Source: Portulaca oleracea
Lineage: Eukaryota; Streptophyta; Magnoliopsida; Caryophyllales; Portulacaceae
Length of the DNA: 64,000 nt
Assembly: GCA_029582165.1 (NCBI GenBank)
Contig: CM055868.1
Span: 17,042,391-17,106,390 of the forward strand
Direction of reading: 5' to 3'
This document shows, piece by piece, positions 34,994 to 47,911 of the stretch. Under the pieces are notes generated by a model, which worked only from the letters and a program-made list of their open reading frames with translations, was not told the DNA's origin and did not search any database. Each line of letters begins with the position of its first letter. Within the stretch, counting starts at the first letter, position 1. The translations under genes and the position numbers were made by a program.

Positions 34994-35426
34994 TAGGTTT
35001 ATGCATAGTTCAATTTAGACTGAAAAAAGGATTGGATCGAACTAAAATAAGGACTGGACCGAATGGATAGAGGAAAGTTTGGTACAGTCCTTGGCCCAAG
35101 AAGTTTTGATGTACGATCCTCGGTCCAACACATGGACTAGACAGAAGGACCTATGACTCGATTGAAGGGCCTAATAAAAGTGATTCAACAACTAAAATTA
35201 TGGCTTTCTTTCACTTTTTATCATTAATGACTGCGTAAAGTCTAGTCTGAATTGGAATCAGGACTGGATAAAAAGAAGTTCGGTCGGTCCAATCGAAGAC
35301 CAAAAAAAGCTCAGTATATCCAATCCAAGAGCGAACCTTTTTCAGTCCAGCACAACCCCCAAGTTAGATCCTCGATCCTTTTGGTCTAGTCCTATTCGTT
35401 CCAATCGTAGATGATTCTCAGCCCTA
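34994..35426. mobile_element. Possible hAT MITE, 433 bp
   Basis: The right end reads TAGGGCTGAGAATC on the other strand, a hAT-like terminus. The left end may start TAGGTTTATGCA. The flanks TTCTCAGC and TTCTCGAC agree at six of eight positions. The interior repeats GGTCCAATCC/GGACTGGACCG-type motifs in both orientations. Both ends are diverged, so this is tentative. Confidence 0.4.
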
Positions 35427-35893
35427 TTCTCGACATCCAATAGCCCCCGCCACTGATTTACATTTCAGGCAACATAAACACCACTACCATCCTCTAAGAA
35501 GTTTGATGCAATTAAAGCTATAGTTTCTTCATCTACTACCCTAGATGTTATTGATTCTAACATTGGTCCAAGAACAGTGTTGCTGCCTACCCTTAACCGT
35601 TGTCACACTATTTAAGAAGTAAAAATCAACTTCAAAAACATGACATGAACTCATAATGTCACCAAGGATGAAGACAACTCTCAAACCAAGGAAAGCAGAT
35701 TCTGCGTTGTGACAATGATTATGATGTATATTTTAGACAAACGATGCGGTCAATTTGTACATTTTGTTATCCAACATTCGAATTATGGGGCCATGACTAC
35801 AAAGTGTTGGTTGTCTTTTATGAAACATTCTCGTAATCATGTACATATTACATATTCCCTTACATTGGAAAATGTTAACAACTTGGTTAGAAT

Positions 35894-36394
35894 TGTTAGG
35901 ATTCACAAGACGTTATTAGCAGACAAATAATAGTAAAGGCGAAAAATAAATAAAGATTCAACTCAAGGAGTTAACGTGGAAAAACACAAACCGGGAAAAA
36001 AACCACGAACAATGCACTATTAGAGGATTATAATAGCGTTTCATAGATTCCTAGACCTCCACAATCTCTCACAACCTCTCTAGAGTTACAACTTAAGAAC
36101 TCAACACTCATAGATGAGCCACACATAACTCCCTCAGAGATACAGAGATTACACGTCAATCTCTTGTGGTTAGATGAAACGCTCTCAATTTCAATACCAA
36201 TAAGCTTAAGACCTAGGCTCTATTTATAGTACAAGGCTAACACAATTATTTAGGGTTAATAGAGTCCTTGCAGCTAAGGAATTACAAAAAAGACGGCTAA
36301 CAAATCAACCACTTGACTCTCACTCAAACTCTTCTACCTTGCTTCTCAAGGCATAGAGACCAATCCAAAATTGGTTTCCACATTCAACCCAACA
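35894..36394 (-). repeat. 3' LTR of copia element 1
   Basis: 501 bp, TGTTAGG...CCCAACA in plus-strand reading. It carries a TATA motif (ACTATAAATAGAGCC on the minus strand, near 36208). It pairs with 39651-40155. Confidence 0.92.
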
Positions 36395-36559
36395 ATCTCC
36401 CACTTGGAGATCAATTATAAACGCAACCTTTATCGATTATCATCAATCACCACTTCAACACCTCCTTAAATCCTCTTGTGCATCTACCTCGATCTTGTTT
36501 GGCAAAGATCAACAGAGGTCTCAATTGACCTCCAATCAACTCCTCTTTTATCAATAGTT

Positions 36560-38175
36560 GTGCACATTGTGTTTAACACCCAGTTTTTTTCCTCGTGTGC
36601 ACTAGGAGCTAAAGGGCCTAACTCTAAGAATTTGATATGAAAGATGTTTAAATCACAAAGAAAAACTGCAAGGATTGATTGGACTACTAAACTACTAGAA
36701 GCTCAAACAAACAAACGAGATTGATTCAAATAGCAAAAAAGACGGTTTATGGGGTTTAGGAAACTAACAGGATCATAATTATAGGTTTTGTGGTTAGAGA
36801 ATAAAAAGGTAGGAGAAATAAGATGAGACCTTTGCTAGAATAAATCCACCAAGCTCCCTTTCTCAAGGGAAGCCTAGATTCACTGCCCCGAGATGCACTA
36901 TGGATCCCGAGGGTTAATCTTGCAAAGTTCTCTAGTTAATCTTATTCTCATTCTGATGAGAATGAGATTGACTATCCCATCCTTATCATTTCTAACAAGT
37001 GATTAGTGAATTAAGGAGTTCTCGGTCCTTAATTCACCCCATTGAAGGAAAGAATACAGTGGGAATCAGATTTCTCCACTAATTACCCCCTAATTCAGTA
37101 ATTTGAAAGCTAATCACCCATTAGAACCCATAATCACCCCCTAACCCACTAAGAACTTAGCAACTAACTATGTTCAAAACTAACCTAGCACATCGAAAAC
37201 CAAACATAGACATGATTCTATCAAAAATAAGCTAAAATCACTAATAAAGCAAATTAAGAGATGATAAACACTAATCAAGCAATTAATCAACCAAACAACA
37301 ACAACAAAATAAATAAAGAAAGAGTAAATATCACCTATTGATGGAAGGAAGGAATAACAATGGCCCAAAATGATGGTAGAATTTTCAATCTCTCAATCGA
37401 TTCATCCAAATCATCAAATACAACCAAAGTAATTCAATAAAGATGGGTTTGTATTAACACTTATGCTAATCTCTCACTCAATCTCCTAAAACCTAGAAAA
37501 AGGTCATAAAAGGCTGCTAAAAAGTATAAAAAAAAACCTCATGAGAAATTATGACAAAAAACTATTTATACAAGGCTAAGAAAACCCCAAAAATGCAGCC
37601 GTTTTAAGCCGACAACACAATAAAACAGTGTCATTGCGGCACGAAAAATCTGGGAACGAAGATGGCGATTTCATTATAGCACGGGATTGCAAGTGTGATG
37701 GGTTGGTCGCAGGCGCAACCAGTTTGACTCCAGCCTCCCTCTGACTTTCTTCCTTGGAAATTGTCGCGAGTGCCACCCCCTCTATCATGGGTGGCACGAC
37801 CTTCGACCTCTTCTCCTTTCTTTCTTCTTTGGGTGTAATGCCCGCTACAAGGGTGTAGTGAGTGCAACAAAACTGGGTAGGAGAATTTGCTCTGTCGCGC
37901 CCGCTACAAGGCCCGTAGCGGGTGTGACGACCGTGACTTTGTTCCTCCAAGAAGGATTTGTCTTCCCGACCCGACTTCTCTTCGTTTCTTGGACCGGCCT
38001 ACCACAGGAATCCTCTCAAAACCCTCTATAATAGCCTTGATTTTGTTTCCTTACTTTGCTTTATTTCTCAAACTCCATAACTACAAAACAACTAAAAAAC
38101 ATATTAAAGACATGAAAAGACCCCATGATTGAGCAAAAACTGCAAGATCGAGAGCGTAATTTAGGCCTTAAAACA
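36560..38175. mobile_element. LTR-like insertion inside copia element 1
   Basis: The sister element at 48699-51286 lacks this segment: the sister's text corresponding to the two sides is nearly adjacent. The segment begins TGTGTTTAACACCC and ends GGCCTAAACACA, with 8 bp inverted ends, has no coding domain, and has a GC-rich block near its right end (37600-37960) like other LTRs here. I found no clean target duplication; GCACA/ACACA near the ends is a weak candidate. A solo LTR, perhaps Athila-like, is the best guess. Confidence 0.55.
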
Positions 38176-38269
38176 GGCCTAAACACAGACTCCCACTTGA
38201 ACTGATCACGCCCCTGCAAGTTTGACATACTAATCCTTGTCAACAACTTAGAGGATTTTTCTATTGGAC

Positions 38270-39598
38270 TTTTACCTCATATTGAACTTGTCGAATTTCC
38301 GCGCAGGTTAAATGCGTTCTTCGACTGACCATCCGTTCTCGTAGCCTCAACCAGAAACCTCCTCGTTTCTGGTTCCCTTCTCTCATCAGAGAAGTTAACA
38401 CACCTTTGATGAGCATGAACATGCCCGTTAGAATTATCAATGGTAATGTACAACTTTCCCTCCTTTCTACCATTTGCAATTACCAAAGATCCTTTTGTTA
38501 CCCTCCAATGACCACTCCCTAAATCTCGTCGTGAAACCCTCCTCATCCAGTTGACCAATAGATACAAGGTTCTTGGTTAGACCTGAGATATACCGAACAT
38601 TCTTCAACCACCAAGTCCCGCACTCCCACCATTAGAAGTTTTAATGTTGACATTACCTCTTCCTAGCACCTTTAGGTTGTGACCGTTTATAATCCTAACC
38701 TTGCCAAACCTCTCATTCACAAAATTACTAAAGGCCTCCCTGCTAGACAAAGAGTGAAACGACGCACTTGAATCTATCACACAACTCTTTTCTGACTTGC
38801 CAAAATCAATAGTTAGGGCATCACCAAAATCCTCGGCAAAATTTACCGAGTTATGTTCATTATAACTGCTCTTCCCGGGTTTAGGACAATCCCTACGAAA
38901 ATGACATTTATTACCATAGTTCCAACACAACATGTGCTCCATGTTTTGACCTCTAAATTTAGATCGACCCCGACCTGAGCTCCCACTGTTCTTCCTACCC
39001 TTGACAACCAAAGCATTCCCCAAAGCCTCATATACATCAGAATATCTCCTACGGATGCTTTCATTCAGGATAGAGTCTCTAATTTTCCTAAACTTCAGTT
39101 TCTCATCTTTCTTAATCGAACATGTTACAAAAGTCACGAAATTATCCCAAGACTTAGGTAGGGTAGCCAACAGTATGTTAACATTTATCTCATCGTCAAA
39201 ACTAAATCCCATAGAGGTTAATTTTGATAGTATTACATTTAATTCATTCATAATATCATTCATATCACCAAACTCATGCATCCTAAATTCAAACAAACGA
39301 CGCAACACATATACCTTGTTCATCGCCGAAGGTTTCTCATATGTGTTTTGCAAGGCCTGTAGCAGACTTTTTGCATTTTCTGATCTTTGATTGAAAGTCA
39401 CGTTTCGAGCTAGTGTCAGCTTGACTGTACTGAATGCCTAACCATCAAGCTATCCCAATCCTTTGGTTCCATCTTTTCTGACTTTTCACCCATCACAAGA
39501 CGCAACTTTTATTGGTAGAGCACATCCTCAACGTGCATCCTCCACAATGCGTAGTCTTTCGCATCGAACTCCATAATATCCACAATTACGTTCATCAT
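38270..39598 (-). pseudogene. Copia gag-protease of element 1
   Basis: The ATG ending at 39598 opens a frame with IMEFDAKDYALWRMHVEDVL, the copia gag N-terminus. After a frameshift, 38604-39401 gives an open 265-residue stretch: UBN2 core (NTYEKPSAMNKVYVLRRLFE, LLATLPKSWDNFVTFV), a zinc knuckle CWNYGNKCHFRRDC with the second cysteine changed to tyrosine, and the protease start with DSSAS in place of DSGAS. Protease text then continues in other frames to about 38270 (RRDLGSGHWRVTKGSLVIAN), where it joins 3' untranslated sequence directly. GAG-pre-integrase and everything after it are missing. The same junction is seen in the element at 48.7 kb. Confidence 0.85.
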
Positions 39599-39636
39599 TG
39601 CTTCTCAATCTGTAGATCAATAATGCTCCAACCAAA

Positions 39637-39648
39637 GCTCTAATACCA
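39637..39648 (-). other. Primer-binding site of copia element 1
   Basis: TGGTATTAGAGC on the minus strand, one change from the initiator-Met complement, two bases from the 5' LTR. Confidence 0.85.
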
Positions 39649-39650
39649 GT

Positions 39651-40155
39651 TGTTAGAATTCTCAGGGCATTTTTAGAAGACAAATAATAATAAAGGTGAA
39701 AAATAAATGAAGATTCAACTCAAGGAATTAACGTGGAAAAACCCAATCTGGGAAAAACCACGAACAATGCACTATTAGAGGATTACAACAGTGTTTCAGA
39801 GATTCCCAGAGCTCCACAATTTCTCACAACCTCTCTAGAGTTACAACATGAGAAATCAACAATCACAGATGAGCCTCATACAACTCCCTCAGAGATACAA
39901 AGATTACAGTTCAATTTTTTGTTGTCAGATGAAACACTCTCAATTGCAATACCAATAAGCCTAACACCTAGGCTCTATTTATAGTTAAATACTAGCACAA
40001 TTATTTAAGATTAATAGAGTCCTTACAGTTAAGGAATTATATATTAAAAAAAAGGCAGCTAATGAATCAACAACTTGATTCTCACTCAAACTCTTGGCCT
40101 TGCTTCCCAAGGCACAAAGACCAACCCAAAATTGGTCTCCACATTCAACCCGACA
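39651..40155 (-). repeat. 5' LTR of copia element 1
   Basis: 505 bp, TGTTAGAATTC...CCCGACA in plus-strand reading, with a TATA motif (CTATAAATAGAGCC on the minus strand, near 39973). It pairs with 35894-36394. Confidence 0.92.
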
Positions 40156-40160
40156 AGAAT

Positions 40161-41250
40161 TATGTTTTATGATATTGATTCATCAAGATAGACGTATTTC
40201 AAGCTATAAAGATTAAGGTTGCAGAAAGCAGGTAACATAATTTTAGCAGTCGTTTGTCTTTTGAGTTTTAATGTTCAACATAATTTTAGCAAAATGATGG
40301 GTCTTGGGGCAAGACAAATATTAAGGATTTTACCTTAGTGTAATATCTATATTATTAATTCAATAACTATTAGATACATTATGTAAAATTACATCAGCAT
40401 GCATAATTTTCAATTCATAAAAAAAAAACTTAAAATATGTCCAACAAATAGGATTGATTCGATTATGCTGTCGTTTGTATTTGTCAACATTTTCAACGCT
40501 TGTTAAGCTTTTATAATTTATAATTAATCCTAAGTATAAAAAATGTTTAAATATCAAAATTTGATAAAAATTAAGTCATTTAAAAATGTATTGGGCCACG
40601 AGCCCACGACACAAACGCGATTCATATGTTAAATATAATTTATGGTTGTTATTTTGTTTTCTTCCTTCATATTGGCAAATGATTTTTTTATTCATCAAAT
40701 AGTTTATTTCAAAGGTTTTCATAAGTCTTTTGAAATCAATATCTCCATAAGTAGAGTATTGTTTGTGGAGCTAGGTCTCATTACTTTTGGATCTCTGTAG
40801 ACTCCACATAAGTGAGACTCATAATGAAAGTTATTATATTGTTTGATAAATTGACTATAATAGCTTTTGATGGGTTGTCCTAGGTAATTCTAACTTTTGC
40901 AACCAAATTCATGGTGACATAGCTTGGACCTCATTAAAGATTTTTTGTTATCTCAAAGAAAAGATACTTTTATCATTAGCTTTTCATCAACATACTACAA
41001 CATACAAGTACACACCAATACCTAATGATAAATTACTATTTGTATAAGATTCAAAAGAAAAAACACAAATAAACACTAGTACAGCCGAACATGGCCTAAA
41101 CCTTTTTACCTCCATCAAAACTTCAAAAGCGAAAAAAAGATGATCTTACCAGGAAACAAAAACGGTGATAATTTATGTAATATAACAGCATGTAAATTCA
41201 TTTCCATACATGGATAATATTCATGAATGAACAAGGATTTCTATTTTCTT
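40161..41250. other. AT-rich spacer downstream of the STIG1-like gene
   Basis: No element or coding domain recognised. The part just below 41250 would be the 3' untranslated region of the minus-strand gene. No clear poly(A) signal stands out. Confidence 0.45.
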
Positions 41251-41793
41251 TCAATAGTTTTGAAGAGCTTCCTTAGTCTTTCTTGGAAACATTGGTCCAG
41301 GGAGTCCAGGAGGGAATGGAAAAGGGGGGCGAGGTAAGCCTGGGGGCAATGGGAAAGGTTGAGCATACCCACACAATCCATTGGTGCAGGGTCTACCTGG
41401 TTGACATCTATTCCAACATCGGCCGCAATGAAAAGGATTGATATTGATATTGATACACACTCCACCACAACAATCCCATGTAAATGGACATCTAACCCCA
41501 CAAAAACCACAATTCAAAGGGTCTGTCATGATGTCAACACATCGATTCATGCAACATAGCCTCCTCGGGGGCACTTGTCCCGCTGCGCATATCCATGGTC
41601 TATTCCAACATCCCCTTGCTTGGGCTCGTGGGTTCGTCACACTCCTAAGCCATGGAGAAGATGTCGAATTGGTAGTCACATTTAGTACCACCTCTTTTGT
41701 GTTTGTACTGCCTTTAGCTATTAGAGATGCGACTAAGAGTTGGTAAAAAGTATACATTAGCAATATCATAATTTTGGGTTGTGTCATTTTCAT
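41251..41793 (-). CDS. STIG1-like stigma-specific secreted cysteine-rich protein
   Basis: This is the one host gene I would trust in the window: 180 residues, intronless, open from ATG to TGA. Residues ~1-27 form a hydrophobic signal peptide (KIMILLMYTFYQLLVASLIA), so the product is likely secreted. A variable Asn/Thr/Ser-rich linker with N-glycosylation sites (NVT, NST) follows. From about residue 61 the STIG1 domain carries 16 cysteines: GCWNRPWIC, PPRRLCCMNRCVD, LNCGFCGVRCPFTWDCC, HCGRCWNRC and GRPCTNGLCGYA. The spacing matches the family, whose tomato member is a pistil peptide that acts on pollen-tube growth through a receptor kinase. That exact role here is inference. After the domain comes an extra tail of about 37 residues, rich in Pro, Phe and Gly, which I do not associate with typical members. 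A TATA box sits about 36 bp upstream. It is flanked by a copia element and a (TA)n tract. Confidence 0.9.
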   Translation of the reverse strand: MKMTQPKIMILLMYTFYQLLVASLIAKGSTNTKEVVLNVTTNSTSSPWLRSVTNPRAQARGCWNRPWICAAGQVPPRRLCCMNRCVDIMTDPLNCGFCGVRCPFTWDCCGGVCINININPFHCGRCWNRCQPGRPCTNGLCGYAQPFPLPPGLPRPPFPFPPGLPGPMFPRKTKEALQNY

Positions 41794-41828
41794 TGCCGGC
41801 CACTAGCTATGGGAGTATTTAGTTGTCG

Positions 41829-41836
41829 TTTATATA
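41829..41836 (-). promoter_or_regulatory. TATA box of the STIG1-like gene
   Basis: TATATAAA on the minus strand (CACTATATAAACG in context), 36 bp upstream of the ATG. The predicted transcription start would leave a leader of only about 10 bp, which is short but not unknown for small secreted-protein genes. Confidence 0.65.
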
Positions 41837-42574
41837 GTGGAGTTACAATTAATAAAACTTCAAACTAATTACATAACAATTCATGTTTTGCTTACATGGT
41901 TAGCTAAATGTTTTTTCTCGTGGATAAATTGACTAATGTAAGTTAAATAACTAATAATTTTCGTGTTGTGATTGAGAATGCACACCTTGCTTTTATTTTT
42001 GTACATATTACCCATAAGTTATGTATCATGTGGGGATGGAATGAAAAGATAATGGAATAATAAAAAATAATGTGGGTTTGGTTTCACAACTTCATATCAT
42101 ATGAAGAGAGCAACTATAACAACTTCAAGAAACAACTTTCTTGTTTCTTTGCAGAAATTTATAAAGGTATGTACCATGTGCCAACTATTAAGTAAAATGC
42201 AAACTAAATGTGTAACTACTCTTTGCGATACTTGTTTTCTTTATCGTCAAAACAATTCATACAAAAATATGAAAGATACATGGGAAACTTATATATTTTT
42301 CCATATCAGTTTTCTTCTTCATCAACACATTACACATTTACAAAATTCTCTCATCTTTATTATAACTTATATCAGATCATACATTACTATAAAATTTCAC
42401 GGCTTTCACTACTACTAACATTACCCCAAGTATAACAACTTTTTGTACATTTTTGGAAGTTTGAATATGTCTATATTTATGTTAATAGGTAGAAAATAAG
42501 TTGTCTAAGTCTAAGTCTAAAAAAAAACACAATTTACATGTTACAATTACTTATTAAAACTAGAAACATAAGTA
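41837..42574. other. Probable upstream region of the STIG1-like gene
   Basis: An AT-rich stretch between the TATA box and the (TA)n tract, with no coding domain recognised. I cannot name specific regulatory motifs with confidence. Confidence 0.4.
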
Positions 42575-43183
<609 letters not shown>

Positions 43184-43185
43184 TA

Positions 43186-43622
<437 letters not shown>

Positions 43623-43624
43623 TA

Positions 43625-44230
43625 AGCATTTCAATTAAGACTGACAAAGCAACCAGTTAGAGGAAGGTTCTCCTACACTCGGGTTCTTATCGAGGTGCAA
43701 CTAAAGGAGATTTTATGAAGGAAGTAAAATTCTTGAACGAATTTGACATGGACTCTACCAAAAAGTCGAATATGAATGGAAACCGGTGAAGTGCACCTTT
43801 TGCGACACGTTGGGACATGATGTGAAGTAGTGTAATATGAAGAACATTGTCGAATAGCCACCACCATCGTTAAAGCATAGATAGGAACAAAGGGTTAATT
43901 AAGAAGACTGTCTCCATAGAAGTGAATGATCATGTCATCATAATGCCAAGTAAGTAGGTTACAACTTTGAATAGGGCTACTATTGCAACCCCTAGCACCT
44001 CTACGGAGACAGTGAAGTAGAACACACAATAGTGGACCCCTATAAGTAACCATTTTGTGGTCCTAAATACAGATACTGAGACAAATGGAAAGGAAGATGG
44101 AGTTGGCACAATGTCATATGCGGGATCTAATTTTGGAACCCTGACACAACTCATAACATTGAATATTAGAGGTCTCAACGAACACAAATAGTAGGAAGAA
44201 ATCAAAGTCTTCCATACTCTACAATGTGTG
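43625..44230 (+). pseudogene. LINE ORF1 C-terminus and endonuclease start (LINE C)
   Basis: Fragments in changing frames: RFSYTRVLIEVQLKE, then VEYEWKPVKCTFCDTLGHDV with a stop before the last cysteine. This is the zinc-knuckle end of plant L1 ORF1 (VxYEWKPxxCxxCxxxGHxxxxC). At about 44140-44230 LITLNIRGLNEHK and EEIKVFHTL begin the AP-endonuclease of ORF2. The text stops at the target site of the solo LTR at 44231 and continues at 47912. The ORF1 N-terminus is absent; the left border is the inverted-repeat element. Confidence 0.72.
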
Positions 44231-44366
44231 TGATATCGCCGCAAGTGAACGGGTGTAGATGTAGTATGTATCAAGATCATTCCTACAAGGCTGGGACTTC
44301 GCTTAACTACGCATCAAATTAGCCTCCTACCTAATCGCTAAATCGATCGAGTTTTGAATTGGTTTC

Positions 44367-46522
44367 TGTCACGCCATAAACCATGGGGTAACAGACGCAA
44401 CACACCTATAGACTAGGAGTCCAAGAAGCATGCAAGGCTAACCCTAAAGCCTAAATAACTCACAATCCCACAATAATAATTTGTTCAACTCAACATGAGC
44501 CTAGAAGAAACATCCGTGAATCTCAAATACCAATTATAAGTGTAAAGTCTTAAGGTTCGACTTGAAATCAAAATATAAATTCTACTAGTCTAAGAAATAT
44601 ACTCCATAGCTCCAAAAATAAAAGCTTGAACCCATAACTCTTCTTTTGAAACTTAGATTCTAATAAGAGTGGAACCTAAAAAAATAAGAAGATGAAAGAA
44701 ATGAGCTCGAAAGCCCAATAAACAGCGTAATACTCATTTAACTGGGTTAGGCGTGCAAGTAAAATATAGGCTGGGTCAGAGTTCACAAACTATTTAATAA
44801 CCAAATTTGACTGGGGTTTTTACAAAGCATTCAACCAAGCAAGAACTAAACATGTTTGCCAAACAATTTATAGCAAGTTGAACACAAAACATAGTTTAGG
44901 GCCACCACTAGCCCAGTGGCATGGGCAACAAAGAGCTACCATTAGCCCAGTGGAATGGGCACCTAGAAAGTAACATAATTGGGTCCGCAGAAGATACAAT
45001 AGCACGCGTAGAAGTTGACTGATAAGTCGAGTGCACACTTTAGTTAGCTAAGGCAGAAAACATAGCCCAAAAACAAAACCAGTAACTTGAAAATCTGATT
45101 GTGCAAGACAGTACCCAGCCAAGTAATTTCAAATAACAATAAATCAGGGTCTCATGGTCCCTAAAGCAAACAGGGGGCTCAAATACGAAACTATGGTTCG
45201 AAACGGCTAATTTGTGAATACCCAAGTCAAATTGTCACAAAATCTCACTTGATGTATAAAAGAAAGAAATATAAATACGAATTATAAAAATTAACAAATG
45301 GGATACTTTATAAACACATGAATCAATATTGTCATTCAACCTTTCAAACATAATCATAACTAAAAGTAGTATACTTAAACAATAGTATGTCAACCCACTT
45401 TAATAAATCACTTTACGAAAATGACTTTACAAAATAATATTTTAGGTACAAAGGAAGACTAAAAGAGTATCACACCACTTACCTTGAACACTACTCAAAA
45501 ATATGCCAAACTCCACTACCCAAATGATACCTATAATTCATACGAGTTTTCTAAATTAATAGATACTCATACTAATTTATATGTATAGATACTTTATAGA
45601 GACCTTACTCTCATAAATTAGATAGTCTAATGAAACTATAAAGATAATAATACAAAGAACTCATGAATTAAATACAAACCAATTCATAATAAAATTTCCA
45701 AATTAAACAACCTAGTGTACTACTGGCATATATTTCACTCTTAATGGATTATATTTGCTAATCTTGCCACCGATATAACATCATCTAACCACAAAGGCTA
45801 ATCTTTCTGATCCCTTCCTCCAATAATTAACATCCTCATCATATTTAGCAAATTAGCAAGCTGGAGTAATTACCACTATGTTGCCCTTTTTTGTTTTTCT
45901 TTGATGCATTTCCCCTTTTCTTCGTGATTCTTTGCCAATTCATCATCATTGTCATAGAACCATCATTATTCATCATCATCACATCTACGTATAACCTCGT
46001 CATCAACATCACCATTAGAAAAATCAAAGGCTACGTGTTGTAATTGTGTTGTTATTTCTACTCTTTCTTACCGCTACTTGCCAAACCTTGCCTCTTTACT
46101 ACCCGACGAGTTACTTCTTATTTCTTAATGAACCTCAATTTTGGTGACTCATGACATCACCATTAAGAATAAATTTTATTATGTTTCAGTCGTCCAACTT
46201 TAGAATTCCAATTGCAGAAGTTCGATAACAATTTGACAGCGAAGATACTTAAATCTAGAATTGCTTAATAAACTTAATTACTATCAAATTGCTTTTGAGT
46301 AAAGAATTCATACAAAAATTTAAGGAGTAATTGATGTAATAAATATAACGATACTGACCTTACGCTTCTTATGCGATGAACTGATGTTGTTTACTGCCCT
46401 TTTCTCTAAGACTGAGGTTGGGAGATACTGTATTATTTTCTGAGGAGGTAGATATAAATAATTAGGAAGACTAGGATTTAAGGTTAGTCTAAATAAATTA
46501 CTAAAACGATTAAAAGTTATAC

Positions 46523-46556
<34 letters not shown>

Positions 46557-46609
46557 GGATTATTTTATTAGTCTTATTATTTTTCTTTTGAAATTTTCTG
46601 GACATCATA
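44367..46609. mobile_element. Solo LTR D nested in solo LTR C
   Basis: It starts TGTCACGCCATAAACC; the other strand starts TATGATGTCCAGAAAATTTC, a TG end decayed to TA. A perfect 5 bp duplication GTTTC lies at 44362-44366 and 46610-46614. It is 2243 bp with no coding domain. Confidence 0.75.
46522..46556. repeat. (AAT)n microsatellite in solo LTR D
   Basis: About twelve AAT units near the right end of the nested LTR. Confidence 0.95.
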
Positions 46610-47911
46610 GTTTCTTTTCTAAATTATTCAACCTAACAAGCAATCAAAATTCAAAGGATTAACAAATGAATAAAAGGTGTTCATGGGATTAAACCTAAGT
46701 CGAGTAATGGATCAACTAAGTGGATTGAAGATGCATTTCATTAGATTGTACATTCTAAGTTCGATAATTGCATAGGTTCTTTCGCAACGAGCTTTTAACA
46801 ATGAAGCGAATTGCTTATCTAAATCGATTACCTACTTTCATGGTTATTTTTATTTAAACTAAGTTGAAGGACAAATTATCAAATGAACCCTAACCAAAAA
46901 TCTCTATTTCTAGTTCATTTTATGGTCAGTACTAGCCTAGGGTCTCTGGTCATCGAATTTCTTGTTTTGATACTTCATTCAAGAACCTAACTCCATATTC
47001 TTGGTGGCCAATCAAGAACAATAACAAAAAAAATTCAAAGGCTATATGGAAGGCATCAAACTAAATTATTGTTTGTCCAATCCAAAATAAAGCTAATTCA
47101 TCAAACAACTTTAAGGTTAATTCCCCAAACTAAGAAAACTACACACTACTCATGTTTAAAACTACAAAGCAATTGAAATCTAATGTAGAAAGCATATAAA
47201 ATCCTAAGAGATGATAAGAAAACTGAAGAATGATGGAAGACTTGATAGAACTTCAGCAAATGGAAGACTTTTGCTCCTCCATTCTTCAATCGCATCTCAA
47301 TTGAACCTTCAAATCTTCAATTTTCAATCTCAAATCAACTATGGTGAATATGGATGGAATATGGATGAGGGTATGCGATGGTTGAAATGTGTGTTGGGTA
47401 TGGATGATGATGAATGTCACGAAAACAACTAAAACTCATGATTAAATAAAATCGATAGTCGATGAATCGATTGAATTTCAAAGCTCCTGCTCACAATAGA
47501 CTATTTTGGGATAACCAGGGTTCATGTGACATCACCATGACCCGTGACGCACAGACTACGATCCATGGTTCTTCTCGTGCACAAATTCCAACTTTCTGTG
47601 AGCCTCCACAACTCGTGGCGGTCTTTCTTCCACCCGTGGCAGCTAATCCGGGCCAAAATAGCAACTTGGGCATGCAGTTTGAGCTTGGGAGGATCCATTT
47701 CTTTCTTTCATCCTCTTTTTTATCATCACTTGGACTTACACGCTTGGTTTTGTTTGATTTTCAACCAAATGTCACAAATTCCTATAAAACCAACCATACT
47801 CCAAACCAAACATAATATTGGAAATTTGGATATAAAATAATATTCTCATCAAATATTTCCCAAATTCGCATCAAAATATCCAAGTTCACATATATGCAAA
47901 TACACTTATCA

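Larger units (their letters stand above)
35894..40155 (-). mobile_element. Ty1/copia element with two LTRs, gag-protease only
   Basis: LTRs lie at 35894-36394 and 39651-40155. The 5 bp duplication AGAAT flanks the whole at 35889-35893 and 40156-40160. The primer site, the polypurine tract (AAGTGGGAGAT on the minus strand, 36395-36410) and the gag-protease are in the right order for a minus-strand element. Without the inserted segment at about 36560-38175 the interior is only about 1.65 kb and has no integrase, RT or RNase H. The element at 48699-51286 has the same layout. By eye the LTRs differ at roughly 12-15% of positions, so this is the older of the two. Confidence 0.9.
44231..47911. mobile_element. 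Solo LTR C inserted in LINE C
   Basis: The ends are TGATATCGCC and CACTTATCA (5 bp inverted ends TGATA/TATCA). A perfect 5 bp duplication GTGTG lies at 44226-44230 and 47912-47916. LINE endonuclease homology is continuous across it. It contains another LTR-like insertion (44367-46609), without which it is about 1.43 kb, and has a GC-rich block near 47500-47700. No coding domain. The style resembles Athila LTRs, but the lineage is not proven. Confidence 0.85.

Noticed and set aside
36560..38175. 5 bp target duplication GCACA/ACACA for the insertion in copia element 1
   Set aside because: It matches at only four of five positions and does not leave TG...CA ends, so the insert type stays open.
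41359..41746. Plus-strand open frames over the STIG1-like gene
   Set aside because: Antisense shadows of the cysteine-rich domain; the minus frame has a signal peptide and family motifs.
47211..47840. Open frames of 72-117 codons near the right end of solo LTR C
   Set aside because: No motif, and they lie within the LTR bounded by the GTGTG duplication.
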